Positions 26,408 through 35,543 are shown, counted from the stretch's first letter. The stretch is 64,000 nucleotides of DNA from Paenibacillus tuaregi (GCF_900086655.1 NZ_LT575476.1:2515869-2579868); one strand, 5' to 3'. Program-made: numbers and translations. Notes: generated by a model from the sequence alone, not told the origin.

Positions 26408-27232
26408 TTAATTACCGATTTGATTCGCGGCCTGCAGAAGTTCTTCTTCCGTTAGGGCTCCGTACATATGAATATAGATATTATCTTCCATAAATTTAAT
26501 CTGGGGGAGCTCTCCACCGGAAAAAAAAGCTTTGCCCCCATTATCAAGCTTAATTTCACGTGTATCTACCGTGGTGGTTGAGTTGATGCTCCGGTTGCCT
26601 TCCATTCTTCTCATACTGATGCAGAATAGCTTCGCATCCCTCGTCTTGTATCTGAATTCGATCCATCCCGCCGGCTTATCCGTCTCTGTCTGGAATAAAG
26701 AGATGTTCTCCAACTGAAATCGTGAAGGTAGAGAAGGAAGATTAGGAAGGGGGAATGACAGACTGCGCTTCGCTTCTTCTAACGTGACCAGCTGAGGCTC
26801 CAGCTTATCTACTTCACCCAGCTTGATGAAGGCTTTGCTCTGATCCTCACGATAAACGTCAGGAGGAGGAGCGGTCTTCGCGTGGGTAGTATCGACGTAC
26901 GTATCTTTGCCGAAGACCACTTGAATGAGTCCCGTTCCCATCTGCTTGATTTGCTGATAGAAAGGCGATACGGCTTGGGTCATTAGCGGAGGCGAGAAGA
27001 GCAGGGCTCCCAGTGTGATGGATGCGGCAACAACGCTGAACCACTGCATTTTGGTTTTGATCCGGTTTCGCCGTTTCTCCATGTCCAGCTTCTGTTTTAC
27101 TTCAAGCCAGGAAGTCTTCTTCTGCTCTTCAGTAGGTACTGAATATTGAGGGGCCCTGGAGAGGGCATCATGAATCAGCTGATCCAGCTGTTCATTACAA
27201 TCTGGATCCCACCTTGTTGAATTTCTTCGCAT
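26408..27232 (-). CDS. membrane anti-sigma factor (DUF4367-like)
   Basis: Start at ATG 27232 (MRRNSTRWDPD) with GGGGTGA nearby, overlapping the sigma gene by 38 nt; 274 aa. A cytoplasmic N-terminal region (1-60) precedes one membrane segment (about 65-83). The extracytoplasmic part has the LVTLEEAKRSLSFPLPNLPSLPS stretch and a C-terminal domain (GWIEFRYKT...GKAFFSGGELPQIKF) like DUF4367 sensor domains. Co-transcription with an ECF sigma factor and the topology identify it as its regulator. Confidence 0.8.
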   Translation of the reverse strand: MRRNSTRWDPDCNEQLDQLIHDALSRAPQYSVPTEEQKKTSWLEVKQKLDMEKRRNRIKTKMQWFSVVAASITLGALLFSPPLMTQAVSPFYQQIKQMGTGLIQVVFGKDTYVDTTHAKTAPPPDVYREDQSKAFIKLGEVDKLEPQLVTLEEAKRSLSFPLPNLPSLPSRFQLENISLFQTETDKPAGWIEFRYKTRDAKLFCISMRRMEGNRSINSTTTVDTREIKLDNGGKAFFSGGELPQIKFMEDNIYIHMYGALTEEELLQAANQIGN

Positions 27233-27797
27233 CGATCTCACCCCATTCCTTTTTCAGCATCTTCTTGATACTCTCTCTTGCCCGGTAAAGTCTCTGTCTG
27301 ACGACATCTTCATCCGTATCCAATTCATCTGCGATCTCTTTATAAGTAAGGCCTTGCTTCCATCGGTACTCAACGAGCTGGCGGTATTCTGGTTTCAGCT
27401 TCTCCAGGCAGCTGATAATAGCTTCTTCCAGCATTTTGGCCTCAACGGTCTGCTCGACGGAAGGCTCCGGGTTATAAGGTTCTGTATTTATAAAAACACT
27501 GTCCGAATCTAAATGGTTACGAAATTTTTTATTTTTTCTTAAATAATTGATCGCTGTGTTCCTGGCAACAACCTTTAACCAGGCTTTCATTTTTTGTTCG
27601 CTTTCAAAGGCGGGTTTCTTACGAATGACTTTCAAAAAAGCATCTTGGATAACATCCTCTGCTGCCGAATGATCCCTCACGATGTATAAGATCATGCCAT
27701 ACACGAGCTCGTAAAAATTGTAATAAACCTGCTCCTGAATGATCTCATCGAGATCATGGTAACTGGCAGCCAGAAGATAGATCAACTTCTCCGGCAT
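27195..27797 (-). CDS. ECF RNA polymerase sigma factor
   Basis: 200 aa. Region 2 (about 20-85) includes DHSAAEDVIQDAFLKV and KAWLKVVARNTAINYLRK; region 4 (about 130-185) includes LVEYRWKQGLTYKEIADELDTDEDVVRQRLYRARESI. The start ATG has AGAGGGG upstream. Overlap with the anti-sigma gene suggests coupled translation. The regulon is unknown; no autoregulatory promoter was recognised. Confidence 0.9.
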   Translation of the reverse strand: MPEKLIYLLAASYHDLDEIIQEQVYYNFYELVYGMILYIVRDHSAAEDVIQDAFLKVIRKKPAFESEQKMKAWLKVVARNTAINYLRKNKKFRNHLDSDSVFINTEPYNPEPSVEQTVEAKMLEEAIISCLEKLKPEYRQLVEYRWKQGLTYKEIADELDTDEDVVRQRLYRARESIKKMLKKEWGEIDAKKFNKVGSRL

Positions 27798-27963
27798 GGT
27801 AATCCCCTCTCTACCTGCAATGCTATTTAATACATAAGAACCACCTGAACCTAGTTGGCAGTATCGACAGATGGATGAGTGGGTGGTGTGCTTTAGTCAT
27901 TTTACCTCATTTTTCCTTGTAAAGATATGTATTACGAGAAAGTGTCACAGCTGCATAGCTGAC

Positions 27964-27993
27964 AAAAAGAAGGCACTTCCAGACGGAAGTGCC
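27964..27993 (-). terminator. terminator of the DksA/TraR-like gene
   Basis: GGCACTTCC (27972-27980) and GGAAGTGCC (27985-27993) form a perfect stem, with TTCTTTTT following on the minus strand. Confidence 0.85.
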
Positions 27994-28020
27994 ATTCATC
28001 CTAATTATTACTGAATCGGA

Positions 28021-28599
28021 TTATTCCTCATCAGTGGACATGGAATTGTAATCTTTGACATTTCTTTTGGCGGCCATGGCCGGAGAGTCCGAGTTTCCGT
28101 ATTCCTGGACCGTGTGCCAGGCATCTGCATCGTCAAAACGTCCGGCATCCTGCTGACGATGCTCACCAGCCCCCTTGGGTGGAAGCGTCATCACCTGCTC
28201 TTCAATAGGCCGATCGTCCGATAGCTTGCGTTCAGGCGTGTGGTCAATACAGAAGGCCGTATAAGGGAGGGCCTGCAGGCGCAGATAAGGAATCTCTTTT
28301 CCGCAGACTTCACAGGTCCCGTATTCACCGGATTTAATCCGCTCGAGGGCATGATTGATCTGCTCAAGCTCCCAGTCCAAATTGTCATCGATCGCCATGT
28401 CCCGGCTCCGCTCGAACGTTTCGGTGCCGACATCGCCTGGATGGTTATCCACCGCGGTTAGTTCCCCCGTCGAAGCACGAAGCGATTCATTATGATCAAC
28501 CTCGGTATCATCTCCTTCGAAATGATGCTCGAGCTCTTGCTTCTCTTCCAGCAGGCTCTGTTCCAGCTTGTTCAGTTGTGAATCGGTTAAATGGCTCAT
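28021..28599 (-). CDS. DksA/TraR-type zinc-finger protein (YteA family)
   Basis: 192 aa from an ATG with an AGGAGG SD. An N-terminal coiled coil (LNKLEQSLLEEKQELEHHF) and the ERSRDMAIDDNLDWELEQINHALERIKSGEYGTCEVCG stretch identify the family. The putative zinc site is CEVC...CIDH near 96-119, with His in place of the fourth Cys. The acidic C-terminal tail has unknown function. YteA-like proteins are common in sporeformers; whether they act on RNA polymerase like DksA is not established. Confidence 0.82.
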   Translation of the reverse strand: MSHLTDSQLNKLEQSLLEEKQELEHHFEGDDTEVDHNESLRASTGELTAVDNHPGDVGTETFERSRDMAIDDNLDWELEQINHALERIKSGEYGTCEVCGKEIPYLRLQALPYTAFCIDHTPERKLSDDRPIEEQVMTLPPKGAGEHRQQDAGRFDDADAWHTVQEYGNSDSPAMAAKRNVKDYNSMSTDEE

Positions 28600-28628
28600 T
28601 GTGGCTTCCTCCTGTCTCTGATATATCC

Positions 28629-28757
28629 TTACTTACCCTCCGGCCCGTTGTTATGACGCAGCTTCGCCTGAAGAGAAGAGACGAGAACTGCAGTTTTGTA
28701 AACGCTGATGCCGCTTCTTGTTTCCACAGTATATTTGCTTAATTTGCAAATTAACAT
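28629..28757 (-). CDS. possible small protein, 42 aa
   Basis: A short frame starts at ATG 28757 with a GGAGG SD (minus strand, spacing about 8) and ends 30 bp before the DksA/TraR-like gene. The peptide begins MLICKLSKYTVETRSGIS and is basic. There is no recognisable family. The SD and operon-like placement are the only support. Confidence 0.35.
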   Translation of the reverse strand: MLICKLSKYTVETRSGISVYKTAVLVSSLQAKLRHNNGPEGK

Positions 28758-28868
28758 GAGGTTTACCTCCACTTGAAATGCTGCTGATGATGCCATCCTA
28801 CAATGAAGTCATACGGAAACAACATAAAGTCACAACAAATCACATGAGGTTCAAGGAGGAGAAAATCA

Positions 28869-29966
28869 GTGAGAAAAGCTTTTATGGGGTTAGCCGCTGT
28901 GATACTTGCCGGTTCCATGCTGTCCGGCTGCGGTAAATCAGCTTCGACAGAGGCAAGCGCATCAGCCGGAGACGGAGCGGTTGTCAGTCTGGAGGAATTG
29001 CAGAAAGGGGCCAAGACGGAAGGGGAAATTGTAAGTGTAGGTATGCCGGATTCATGGGCGAACTGGAAAGATACTTGGAACGATATTACGGCCAAGTATG
29101 GACTGAAGCATACGGATACCGATATGTCGAGTGCCGAGGAGATTGCCAAGTTTGACTCGGAGAAAGACAAGCCCACCGCCGATCTGGGGGATGTAGGTAT
29201 GGCTTTTGGCCCAGTTGCCGTAGATAAAGGGGTTACCCAGCCGTACAAGACCTCCCATTGGGACGAGATTCCGGATTGGGCCAAGGACAAGGATGGACAC
29301 TGGGTTGTAGGGTATCAGGGGACGATTTCGATCCTGACCAACACGAAAAAAGTAGCTAATCCTCCAAAAAGCTTCGATGATCTTCTTAAAGGAAATTATA
29401 AAATTTCGGTTGGCGATGTTACCAAAGCCGCCCAGGCGCAAAGCGCAGTTCTGGCTGCCGCGATAGCTTTCGGCGGAGATGAGACAAATATCGAACCGGG
29501 TATCGCTTTTTTTGAAAAGCTTGCCAAGGCCGGACGTCTGGCCAAGACCGATCTGACCCTGGCCAACTTGGAGAAAGGTGAGGTGGAAGTCGCATTCCTC
29601 TGGGATTTCAACGCGCTGGGTTACCGGGCTCAGTTAGGGCCTGACAGCTATGAGGTTACCATTCCGACTGAAGGAAGTGTCGTCAGCGGTTACGCAACGA
29701 TCATCAACAAATATGCGCCTCATCCGAATGCGGCAAAGCTGACACGTGAATATATTCTGAGTGATGAAGGACAGATCAACCTTGCCAAAGGTTTTGCCCG
29801 TCCGATCCGGGATAGCGTGAAGCTTCCGGAAGATGTGGCCGCCAAGCTGCTGCCTACCGAAGCGTACAAGACTGCGAAGCCGATCAAGGACTTCAAGGCA
29901 TGGGAAGCCACTTCCAAGCAGATTCCTGAACTGTGGCAGGAGAGAGTTCTTGTCCATATGAACTAA
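28869..29966 (+). CDS. ABC transporter substrate-binding lipoprotein (iron/phosphonate/polyamine type)
   Basis: 365 aa from GTG 28869 behind AAGGAGG. Lipobox LSGC near residue 20. It has the fold-type pattern of family-1/6 binding proteins (EGEIVSVGMPDSWANWKDTWNDITAKYG, then GDVGMAFGPVAVDKGVTQPYKTSHWDEIP), similar to those for ferric iron, 2-aminoethylphosphonate or polyamines. It heads an operon with two permeases, an ATPase, a DeoR regulator and two phosphoesterases, which favours a phosphorylated ligand. Confidence 0.82.
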   Translation: MRKAFMGLAAVILAGSMLSGCGKSASTEASASAGDGAVVSLEELQKGAKTEGEIVSVGMPDSWANWKDTWNDITAKYGLKHTDTDMSSAEEIAKFDSEKDKPTADLGDVGMAFGPVAVDKGVTQPYKTSHWDEIPDWAKDKDGHWVVGYQGTISILTNTKKVANPPKSFDDLLKGNYKISVGDVTKAAQAQSAVLAAAIAFGGDETNIEPGIAFFEKLAKAGRLAKTDLTLANLEKGEVEVAFLWDFNALGYRAQLGPDSYEVTIPTEGSVVSGYATIINKYAPHPNAAKLTREYILSDEGQINLAKGFARPIRDSVKLPEDVAAKLLPTEAYKTAKPIKDFKAWEATSKQIPELWQERVLVHMN

Positions 29967-30003
29967 ATGACGCAGCTCAAAATTGCAACGAATTTTTCAC
30001 CAT

Positions 30004-30033
30004 ACAGTTACTTTCCAACAGGGAAGTAACTGT
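30004..30033 (+). other. intercistronic hairpin after the binding-protein gene
   Basis: ACAGTTACTT (30004-30013) and AAGTAACTGT (30024-30033) form a perfect 10-bp stem with a 10-nt loop and no long T-run. Such hairpins often protect upstream mRNA and raise binding-protein output over the permeases. Confidence 0.6.
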
Positions 30034-30056
30034 TTCGGCTAAAAAGGAGAATCCTC

Positions 30057-30908
30057 ATGTTGAAACGGCGAGTGGATACCAAGCTGCTGCTGGCGTTGGT
30101 TCCTTTCTGTATATTAATTCTGGCCTTTGAGATTCTGCCGGCGCTCTCTGTAGTTATAGAAAGCTTCAAGAATGATGAGGGCACCGGCTTTTCATTCGAG
30201 CAGTATGTCACGGCGTTCACCAAGATGTTCTACCTTCAGGCAATCAAGAACAGCGTGCTGATCTCTGCCGCATCCAGCTTCATTGCAATCATTGCCGGCT
30301 TGTTCATAGCCTATGCGATCACCCGGGTATCGGAGCGGACCCGGACACGCGTCCTAATGATCTCCAATATGACCTCTAACTTCGCCGGGATTCCTCTGGC
30401 ATTCGCCTACATTATCCTGCTTGGCAGCAACGGGGTATTTACGCTCTTGTTCGAGCATTGGGGGCTTTCCATCTTCTCGGGCTTTAATCTGTATTCTTGG
30501 TCAGGTCTGATTCTTGTGTATGTTTATTTCCAAATTCCGCTTGCGGCGCTTCTGCTCTACCCGACCTATTACGGCATCCGGGAGGAGTGGAGGGAGGCCT
30601 CGGCTTTGCTCGGAGCGGGAGCCTTCCAGTACTGGAGCCGTATTGCTCTGCCTCTTCTGCTGCCTGCGGCGGCAGGAACCTTCACCATTCTGTTCGCGAA
30701 TGCCATGGGGGCCTATGCCACAGCCTATGCGCTGGTCGGTGCCAACTACAATCTGCTTGCCATCCGGATCAGTTCCCTTGTTGCCGGTGAGGTCATAACA
30801 AGGCCGCAGCTTGGCAGCGCGCTGGCCATGGTGCTTGGCTTAACCATGATTCTGAGCTTATGGATTAATGACCGTTTAATGAAGCGGGTAAGGAGGGATC
30901 TCGGATGA
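30057..30908 (+). CDS. ABC transporter permease 1
   Basis: 283 aa with an AAGGAG SD. Six hydrophobic segments are visible, and an EAA-type loop (REEWREASALLGAGAFQYWSRIALPLLLPAA) near 180-210. It resembles the PotB/CysT-like permeases of polyamine, iron and phosphonate importers. The next permease starts inside its end (ATGA overlap). Confidence 0.88.
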   Translation: MLKRRVDTKLLLALVPFCILILAFEILPALSVVIESFKNDEGTGFSFEQYVTAFTKMFYLQAIKNSVLISAASSFIAIIAGLFIAYAITRVSERTRTRVLMISNMTSNFAGIPLAFAYIILLGSNGVFTLLFEHWGLSIFSGFNLYSWSGLILVYVYFQIPLAALLLYPTYYGIREEWREASALLGAGAFQYWSRIALPLLLPAAAGTFTILFANAMGAYATAYALVGANYNLLAIRISSLVAGEVITRPQLGSALAMVLGLTMILSLWINDRLMKRVRRDLG

Positions 30909-31735
30909 AGAACGAAAGAAAAGGGCGCGTCTTTCCCACGGTGGTTCTTACCCTGACGATGATCTATCTGATTCTTCCGCTTATAGCGACCTTAATCTAT
31001 TCGTTAGCCCGATCTTGGCAGAGCAGTATTCTTCCAGATGAGTGGACCTTGGACTGGTTCCGTCAATTGTTCCTTGATTCCAGATTCCAGGAGTCTATGT
31101 GGAGAACGCTGGGGATCTGTTTCCTAAGTGTCATTCTCAGTGTTGTTGTCATGCTGCCAACGATCTTTATTGTCACAGTCTACCTACCCAAGCTGGAGAG
31201 ATTGCTCAATATCCTGGTGCTGATTCCTTATGCCGCCCCGCCTGTGGTGATGGCTGTGGGACTGCTCAAATTGTATTCCTCTGGTCCGGTAGCGATCTCC
31301 GGTACGATCTGGATTCTGGTTGGCGTATATTTTGTCGCCGTTCTTCCTTATATGTACCAGGGGATACGCAACAGTATGCGGACCGTACGAGCCAAGGAAC
31401 TTATTGAAGCAGCGGAACTGCTCGGCGCCGGGAAGCTTGAAGCCTTCCGCAGAATCATCATTCCCAACGTTCTGCCGGGAATCCGCGTCTCTGTGCTGCT
31501 GTCATTTTCCATTCTGTTCGGTGAGTTTGTGCTTGCCAATCTACTCGTGGGCGGCCGGTTCGAGACCATCCAAATTTATTTGTACCATCGACTGATTGAG
31601 AGCGGGCATGTCGCAAGTGCTGTGGTCATCTGCTATTTTCTTGTTATTCTCGTCCTCTCTGGACTTCTCCTTGCGCTCAGCGGTCTTCTGTATAAACAAT
31701 CCACACCAGTAACTAAGAAAGGATCAGATCTATGA
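30905..31735 (+). CDS. ABC transporter permease 2
   Basis: 276 aa, overlapping permease 1 by 4 nt and the ATPase by 4 nt. Six hydrophobic segments; EAA-type loop AKELIEAAELLGAGKLEAFRRIIIPNVLPGI near 160-190. PotC-like. Forms a heterodimeric channel with permease 1. Confidence 0.88.
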   Translation: MKNERKGRVFPTVVLTLTMIYLILPLIATLIYSLARSWQSSILPDEWTLDWFRQLFLDSRFQESMWRTLGICFLSVILSVVVMLPTIFIVTVYLPKLERLLNILVLIPYAAPPVVMAVGLLKLYSSGPVAISGTIWILVGVYFVAVLPYMYQGIRNSMRTVRAKELIEAAELLGAGKLEAFRRIIIPNVLPGIRVSVLLSFSILFGEFVLANLLVGGRFETIQIYLYHRLIESGHVASAVVICYFLVILVLSGLLLALSGLLYKQSTPVTKKGSDL

Positions 31736-32790
31736 GCTACTTATTCCTGAATCAAGTGAATAAAACATTTAACAGGATTTCGGTTCTGAAGGAACTGGAT
31801 CTTGAAGTGAATGAAGGAGAAATGGTCACCCTGCTCGGGCCAAGCGGGTGCGGGAAGAGCACTTTGCTCAGATGTATTTCCGGGCTCACCGGCATGGACC
31901 GGGGCAGGATCGTTCTTGGGGGAAGAGACATTACCGGGCTTCCTCCGAAAAACCGGGACGTTGGAATGGTATTCCAATCGTATGCCCTGTTCCCCAATAT
32001 GAATGTCTATGACAATATCGCTTTTGGACTTTCGATGCAAAAGAAGAGCGGGGCACAGGTCAAAGCAAAGGTCGGGGAGATGCTCCAGCTTGTGGACCTG
32101 GAGGATAAAGCCAAAGCTTATCCTCATGAGTTGTCCGGCGGGCAGCAGCAGCGGGTGTCCCTGGCCCGTTCACTGGCTGTGGAACCGAAGCTGATGCTGA
32201 TGGATGAACCTCTCAGTGCCCTTGATGCCAAGATCCGCAAGCACCTTCGTACGGAGCTAAGACAGATCCAGAAGCGGGTAGGAATGACGATGCTGTTCGT
32301 TACCCACGATCAGGAGGAAGCCCTTACAATCTCGGATAAAGTCTGTCTGATGAATCAGGGACGGATCGTGCAAACAGGCACACCGGATGAAGTCTACTCG
32401 CGTCCTAGAGATGAGTTCGCGGCACGCTTTATCGGCAGCTATAACGTCATAGCCGCGGAAGACCTGATGAGGCTTACGAGACAGCCGCTTGCTTCAGGCA
32501 TATACTATGCGCTTCGTCCAGAGGCGGTGACGGTGACGCCGGAGCGTGCCGGCACCTCTGACCGGCAACAGGGGGCAGTGGAGGAAGGGCCTTCTGTAAC
32601 CGTAACAGGTGTGGTGCTTGAGTCTGTGATGCTGGGCAATATAATCCGCTATCAGATTGAAGCGGATGGGGTGAAGCTTCATGCGGATATGCTTAACGCA
32701 TCACCGGTAACCAAAGCTCACGATGGAGAGCCTGTCCAGATAGAGTTTGAACTGGCTGCTTGTATTCCGCTTGAGGCCGGTGAGGTGTAA
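31732..32790 (+). CDS. ABC transporter ATP-binding protein (PotA-like)
   Basis: 352 aa. Walker A GPSGCGKST, signature LSGGQQQR, Walker B LMLMDEPLSALD, H-loop TMLFVTHDQEE. The C-terminal extension (250-350) resembles a TOBE domain (YYALRPEAVTV...VMLGNIIRYQIEADG). The clear family is CUT/MolB-type ATPases for polyamine, iron or phosphonate. The DeoR gene follows 3 bp later. Confidence 0.9.
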   Translation: MSYLFLNQVNKTFNRISVLKELDLEVNEGEMVTLLGPSGCGKSTLLRCISGLTGMDRGRIVLGGRDITGLPPKNRDVGMVFQSYALFPNMNVYDNIAFGLSMQKKSGAQVKAKVGEMLQLVDLEDKAKAYPHELSGGQQQRVSLARSLAVEPKLMLMDEPLSALDAKIRKHLRTELRQIQKRVGMTMLFVTHDQEEALTISDKVCLMNQGRIVQTGTPDEVYSRPRDEFAARFIGSYNVIAAEDLMRLTRQPLASGIYYALRPEAVTVTPERAGTSDRQQGAVEEGPSVTVTGVVLESVMLGNIIRYQIEADGVKLHADMLNASPVTKAHDGEPVQIEFELAACIPLEAGEV

Positions 32791-32793
32791 GTC

Positions 32794-33585
32794 ATGTCTG
32801 TATTGGCAGAAGGCAGAAAAACCAGAATTCTAACGGAACTGGAGCGGGAGGGCAAGGTCATGGTTGCTCCCCTGGCTGAGCAGTTCTGTGTCTCCATGGA
32901 GACGATCCGTAGAGACCTTCAAGTGCTTGAACGGCAGGGCTACCTACGTAGAGTCTATGGTGGGGCCGTCAAATCCTCATTCCGCAGTGATGAAGCCCCA
33001 TACACCCAAAGGCAGAATATGCATGCCGCCGAGAAAAAGGCTATTGGCGGACGCGCTGCCGGGCTGGTCAAAGATGGGAGAACCATCGTGATTGATGGGG
33101 GAACGACCACACTTGAAATGGCGCAAGCCATTTCCGGGCGGACCGGTTTAACGATTTTAACAGGCTCGATTCCGGTTGCATCCTGTTTGCTGGAGGCGCT
33201 GAGCCGTGACCTGTTCGATGGGAAGGTGATCATTCTGGGCGGAGAGGCAAGCTCTAGGCAGTTGTCTGTCTCAGGTATCCTTGCAGAGCGGATGATGAGC
33301 GGGTTCAATATCGATCAGGCCTTTCTCTCCGTAGGTGGTGTCTCACTCACCCACGGGTTCACGGATTATGACCTCAATGAAGCATCTATGTCCAGTGTAT
33401 TTGCGGAGGCGGCTCAAGAAGTGGTTGTTCTTGCGGACCATTCCAAGTTTGGGATTAATACATTCGCTCCGATTATGCCCTTGGAGAAGTGTGATGTGAT
33501 CGTATCCGATCAGAATCCTCCGCCTTCCTGGCAAGAATTCATAAAGCGCAAGAAGGTAGAGTGGATTACACCGGGCAGCGGGTAA
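32794..33585 (+). CDS. DeoR-family transcriptional regulator
   Basis: 263 aa. The N-terminal DeoR HTH is clear (RILTELEREGKVMVAPLAEQFCVSMETIRRDLQVLERQGYLRRVYGGA) and the C-terminal DeoRC sugar-phosphate-sensor domain includes IDGGTTTLEMAQ, ILGGEASSRQLSVSG and VLADHSKFG. DeoR sensors usually respond to phosphorylated intermediates, which fits two phosphoesterase genes downstream. It is embedded in the operon that it probably controls. Confidence 0.9.
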   Translation: MSVLAEGRKTRILTELEREGKVMVAPLAEQFCVSMETIRRDLQVLERQGYLRRVYGGAVKSSFRSDEAPYTQRQNMHAAEKKAIGGRAAGLVKDGRTIVIDGGTTTLEMAQAISGRTGLTILTGSIPVASCLLEALSRDLFDGKVIILGGEASSRQLSVSGILAERMMSGFNIDQAFLSVGGVSLTHGFTDYDLNEASMSSVFAEAAQEVVVLADHSKFGINTFAPIMPLEKCDVIVSDQNPPPSWQEFIKRKKVEWITPGSG

Positions 33586-33632
33586 TTATTTTATAACAAC
33601 GGAAGGAAAGAGAAGAACAGGAGGAATGGAAC

Positions 33633-34478
33633 ATGGCCAAGGTTATTATGATTGTGTTAGATGGGCTCAAATACGAAACTGCAAGAGCGTCGATGGGGTA
33701 TTTGAATCATCTGGTTGAAGCCTCGAAGGCCGCTTGCTACAAGGTGAAATCCGAGCTTCCCAGTCTATCCAGACCGCTGTACGAAGTGCTTCTTACCGGT
33801 ACTCCTAGCTCGGTGAACGGCATTACTGCAAATCATATCGTCAGATTATCCAAGCAGAAGAGCCTGTTTCATCTGGCTGCGGAGAAGGGGTTGACTACAG
33901 CGGCAGCTGCTTATTACTGGGTCAGCGAGCTGTACAACCGTGCTCCCTTCGACCGGATTGAAGACCGGGAGCAGCATGACGTAAAGCTGCCGATCCAGCA
34001 TGGCAAGTTTTATTTTGACGATGGATATCCCGATTCTCATTTATTTGTAGATGCCGAGATTCTGCGGCGCCAGCATGCCCCTGACTTCCTATACATCCAT
34101 CCCATGGGAATTGATGATATCGGACACAAGTTCTCCTCAGATTCCAGGGAGTACCGGGGGAAGGCGCTTGAAGCCGACATGATTCTGGCGACATTCCTTC
34201 CACTCTGGATGTCTCTCGGGTACGAGATCATCGTGACGTCCGATCATGGCATGAACAAGGATGGACAGCATGGTGGGACGGGAGAGGAAGAGAGGGATGT
34301 TCCGCTTTATGGCATAGGCTCCATGTTCGAGCCAGGCTGTTATACAGATCAATATATTCCGCAGCTCACCATAGCTCCACTGCTGTGCCGGATGATGTCT
34401 CTTCCAGTAACGGAAGAGATGATCTACACCAAGGTGCCAGGCTTTAAGTTTAATGGAGAACATCCGGGAGGGAATTGA
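33633..34478 (+). CDS. alkaline-phosphatase-superfamily phosphoesterase
   Basis: 281 aa, cytosolic (no signal peptide), SD GGAGG. The metal and nucleophile pattern of nucleotide pyrophosphatase/phosphodiesterase-like enzymes is visible: Asp10 (VLDGLK), probable nucleophile Ser46 in SRPLYEVLLTGT, the HPMGIDDIGHKF Asp/His pair, and TSDHGMNKDGQHGG. Most relatives use Thr as nucleophile; here it is Ser. Substrate unknown; phosphodiester or phosphonate-type compounds are plausible. It sits between DeoR and the PHP gene. Confidence 0.85.
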   Translation: MAKVIMIVLDGLKYETARASMGYLNHLVEASKAACYKVKSELPSLSRPLYEVLLTGTPSSVNGITANHIVRLSKQKSLFHLAAEKGLTTAAAAYYWVSELYNRAPFDRIEDREQHDVKLPIQHGKFYFDDGYPDSHLFVDAEILRRQHAPDFLYIHPMGIDDIGHKFSSDSREYRGKALEADMILATFLPLWMSLGYEIIVTSDHGMNKDGQHGGTGEEERDVPLYGIGSMFEPGCYTDQYIPQLTIAPLLCRMMSLPVTEEMIYTKVPGFKFNGEHPGGN

Positions 34479-34479
34479 T

Positions 34480-35469
34480 GTGAAGGTAGATTTTCATTTT
34501 CACTTGGAAGAAGGGCCTTATAGTCTAAATTGGCTTCAGCGCACATGTCAGGCTCTTCAGTCTACACGGCGGACACCGGAGTCGGTAAGTCCAAACAGTC
34601 TGGAAGCAGTCCAATCTGTGGTGCGTCAGCTCTCAAGACGCATGGAGGAGGGCTGTTATTCGGAACGATGGATCACCAAGTACCTGGAACAGGGTTCACG
34701 CGAGGGGATCAGCTATTTTGGCGTTGTAGATCATCTGTACCGGTTTAAGGAATTTAAGCCCTATTACGAGAAGCACATGCTGCTGGATGACAGCCCCATC
34801 GGGAGGCTTCAAAGGGAATGGCTCGATCAGGTATGTATATATTCCATTCGCGATTATCTGGAAGGTGTTCAGAACGCCGCCAGGTTCTATGGGAATTTAT
34901 CGGTTGGAGTTGAAGCAGATTACTTCGAGGACGGGGAAGTGGAACTGGGCGAGCTGCTCTCCCAATATGAGTTCGATTATATTATCGGTTCGGTGCATTT
35001 TCTTAACGGTTGGGGCTTCGACAATCCGGAAACCCAGCATCATTTTAAGGAACAGCAGCTTCATGAATTGTACGCCCGGCACTTTGAGACGGTGATTAAA
35101 GCCGTGAACAGCGGCTTGTTCCAGTTCATTGCCCACTTGGATAACCTGAAAGTGTTTGGCTATCGCCCATCGGAGGGCAAATTGCTGGGTTGGTATGAAG
35201 CTGTTGCATCGGCTTTGGCTAATGCGGGAGTCGCCTCGGAAATTAATACGGGTCTCGCTTACCGTTATCCGGTTAAGGAGATGTGTCCGAGTCCGAATTT
35301 CCTCAGAGTTTTGTACCGCTATGGAGTTCCGGTGACACTTAGCTCAGACGCCCATTTTCCAGACGACATCGGCACGATGTTGGATGAAGCGGTGATTATG
35401 GCTAAATCGATCGGTTATGAGGAAATCGTATATTTTAAAAACAAGCAGCCGATCAGACTGCCTTTATAA
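34480..35469 (+). CDS. PHP-domain phosphoesterase (histidinol-phosphatase-like)
   Basis: GTG 34480 has GGGAGGG upstream and starts 1 bp after the previous stop; 329 aa beginning MKVDFHFHLEEGPYS. PHP motifs are in order: DFHFH, VVDHLYR, VGVEADYF, YIIGSVHFLNGWGFD, QFIAHLDNLK and SSDAHFPDDIG. Divalent-metal phosphoesterase. No histidine-biosynthesis genes are near, so the substrate is more likely the product of the adjacent phosphoesterase. Confidence 0.85.
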   Translation: MKVDFHFHLEEGPYSLNWLQRTCQALQSTRRTPESVSPNSLEAVQSVVRQLSRRMEEGCYSERWITKYLEQGSREGISYFGVVDHLYRFKEFKPYYEKHMLLDDSPIGRLQREWLDQVCIYSIRDYLEGVQNAARFYGNLSVGVEADYFEDGEVELGELLSQYEFDYIIGSVHFLNGWGFDNPETQHHFKEQQLHELYARHFETVIKAVNSGLFQFIAHLDNLKVFGYRPSEGKLLGWYEAVASALANAGVASEINTGLAYRYPVKEMCPSPNFLRVLYRYGVPVTLSSDAHFPDDIGTMLDEAVIMAKSIGYEEIVYFKNKQPIRLPL

Positions 35470-35481
35470 TCGTTATAAAAA

Positions 35482-35526
35482 AAGGATGCATCCGGCCTGA
35501 AGTTAGAACAGCCGTAATGCATCCTT
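35482..35526. terminator. bidirectional terminator
   Basis: AAGGATGCAT and ATGCATCCTT arms form the stem; A-run on the left and T-rich flank on the right serve both the PHP operon and the convergent aminopeptidase. Confidence 0.8.
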
Positions 35527-35543
35527 ATTTGACTTATCTCAGC

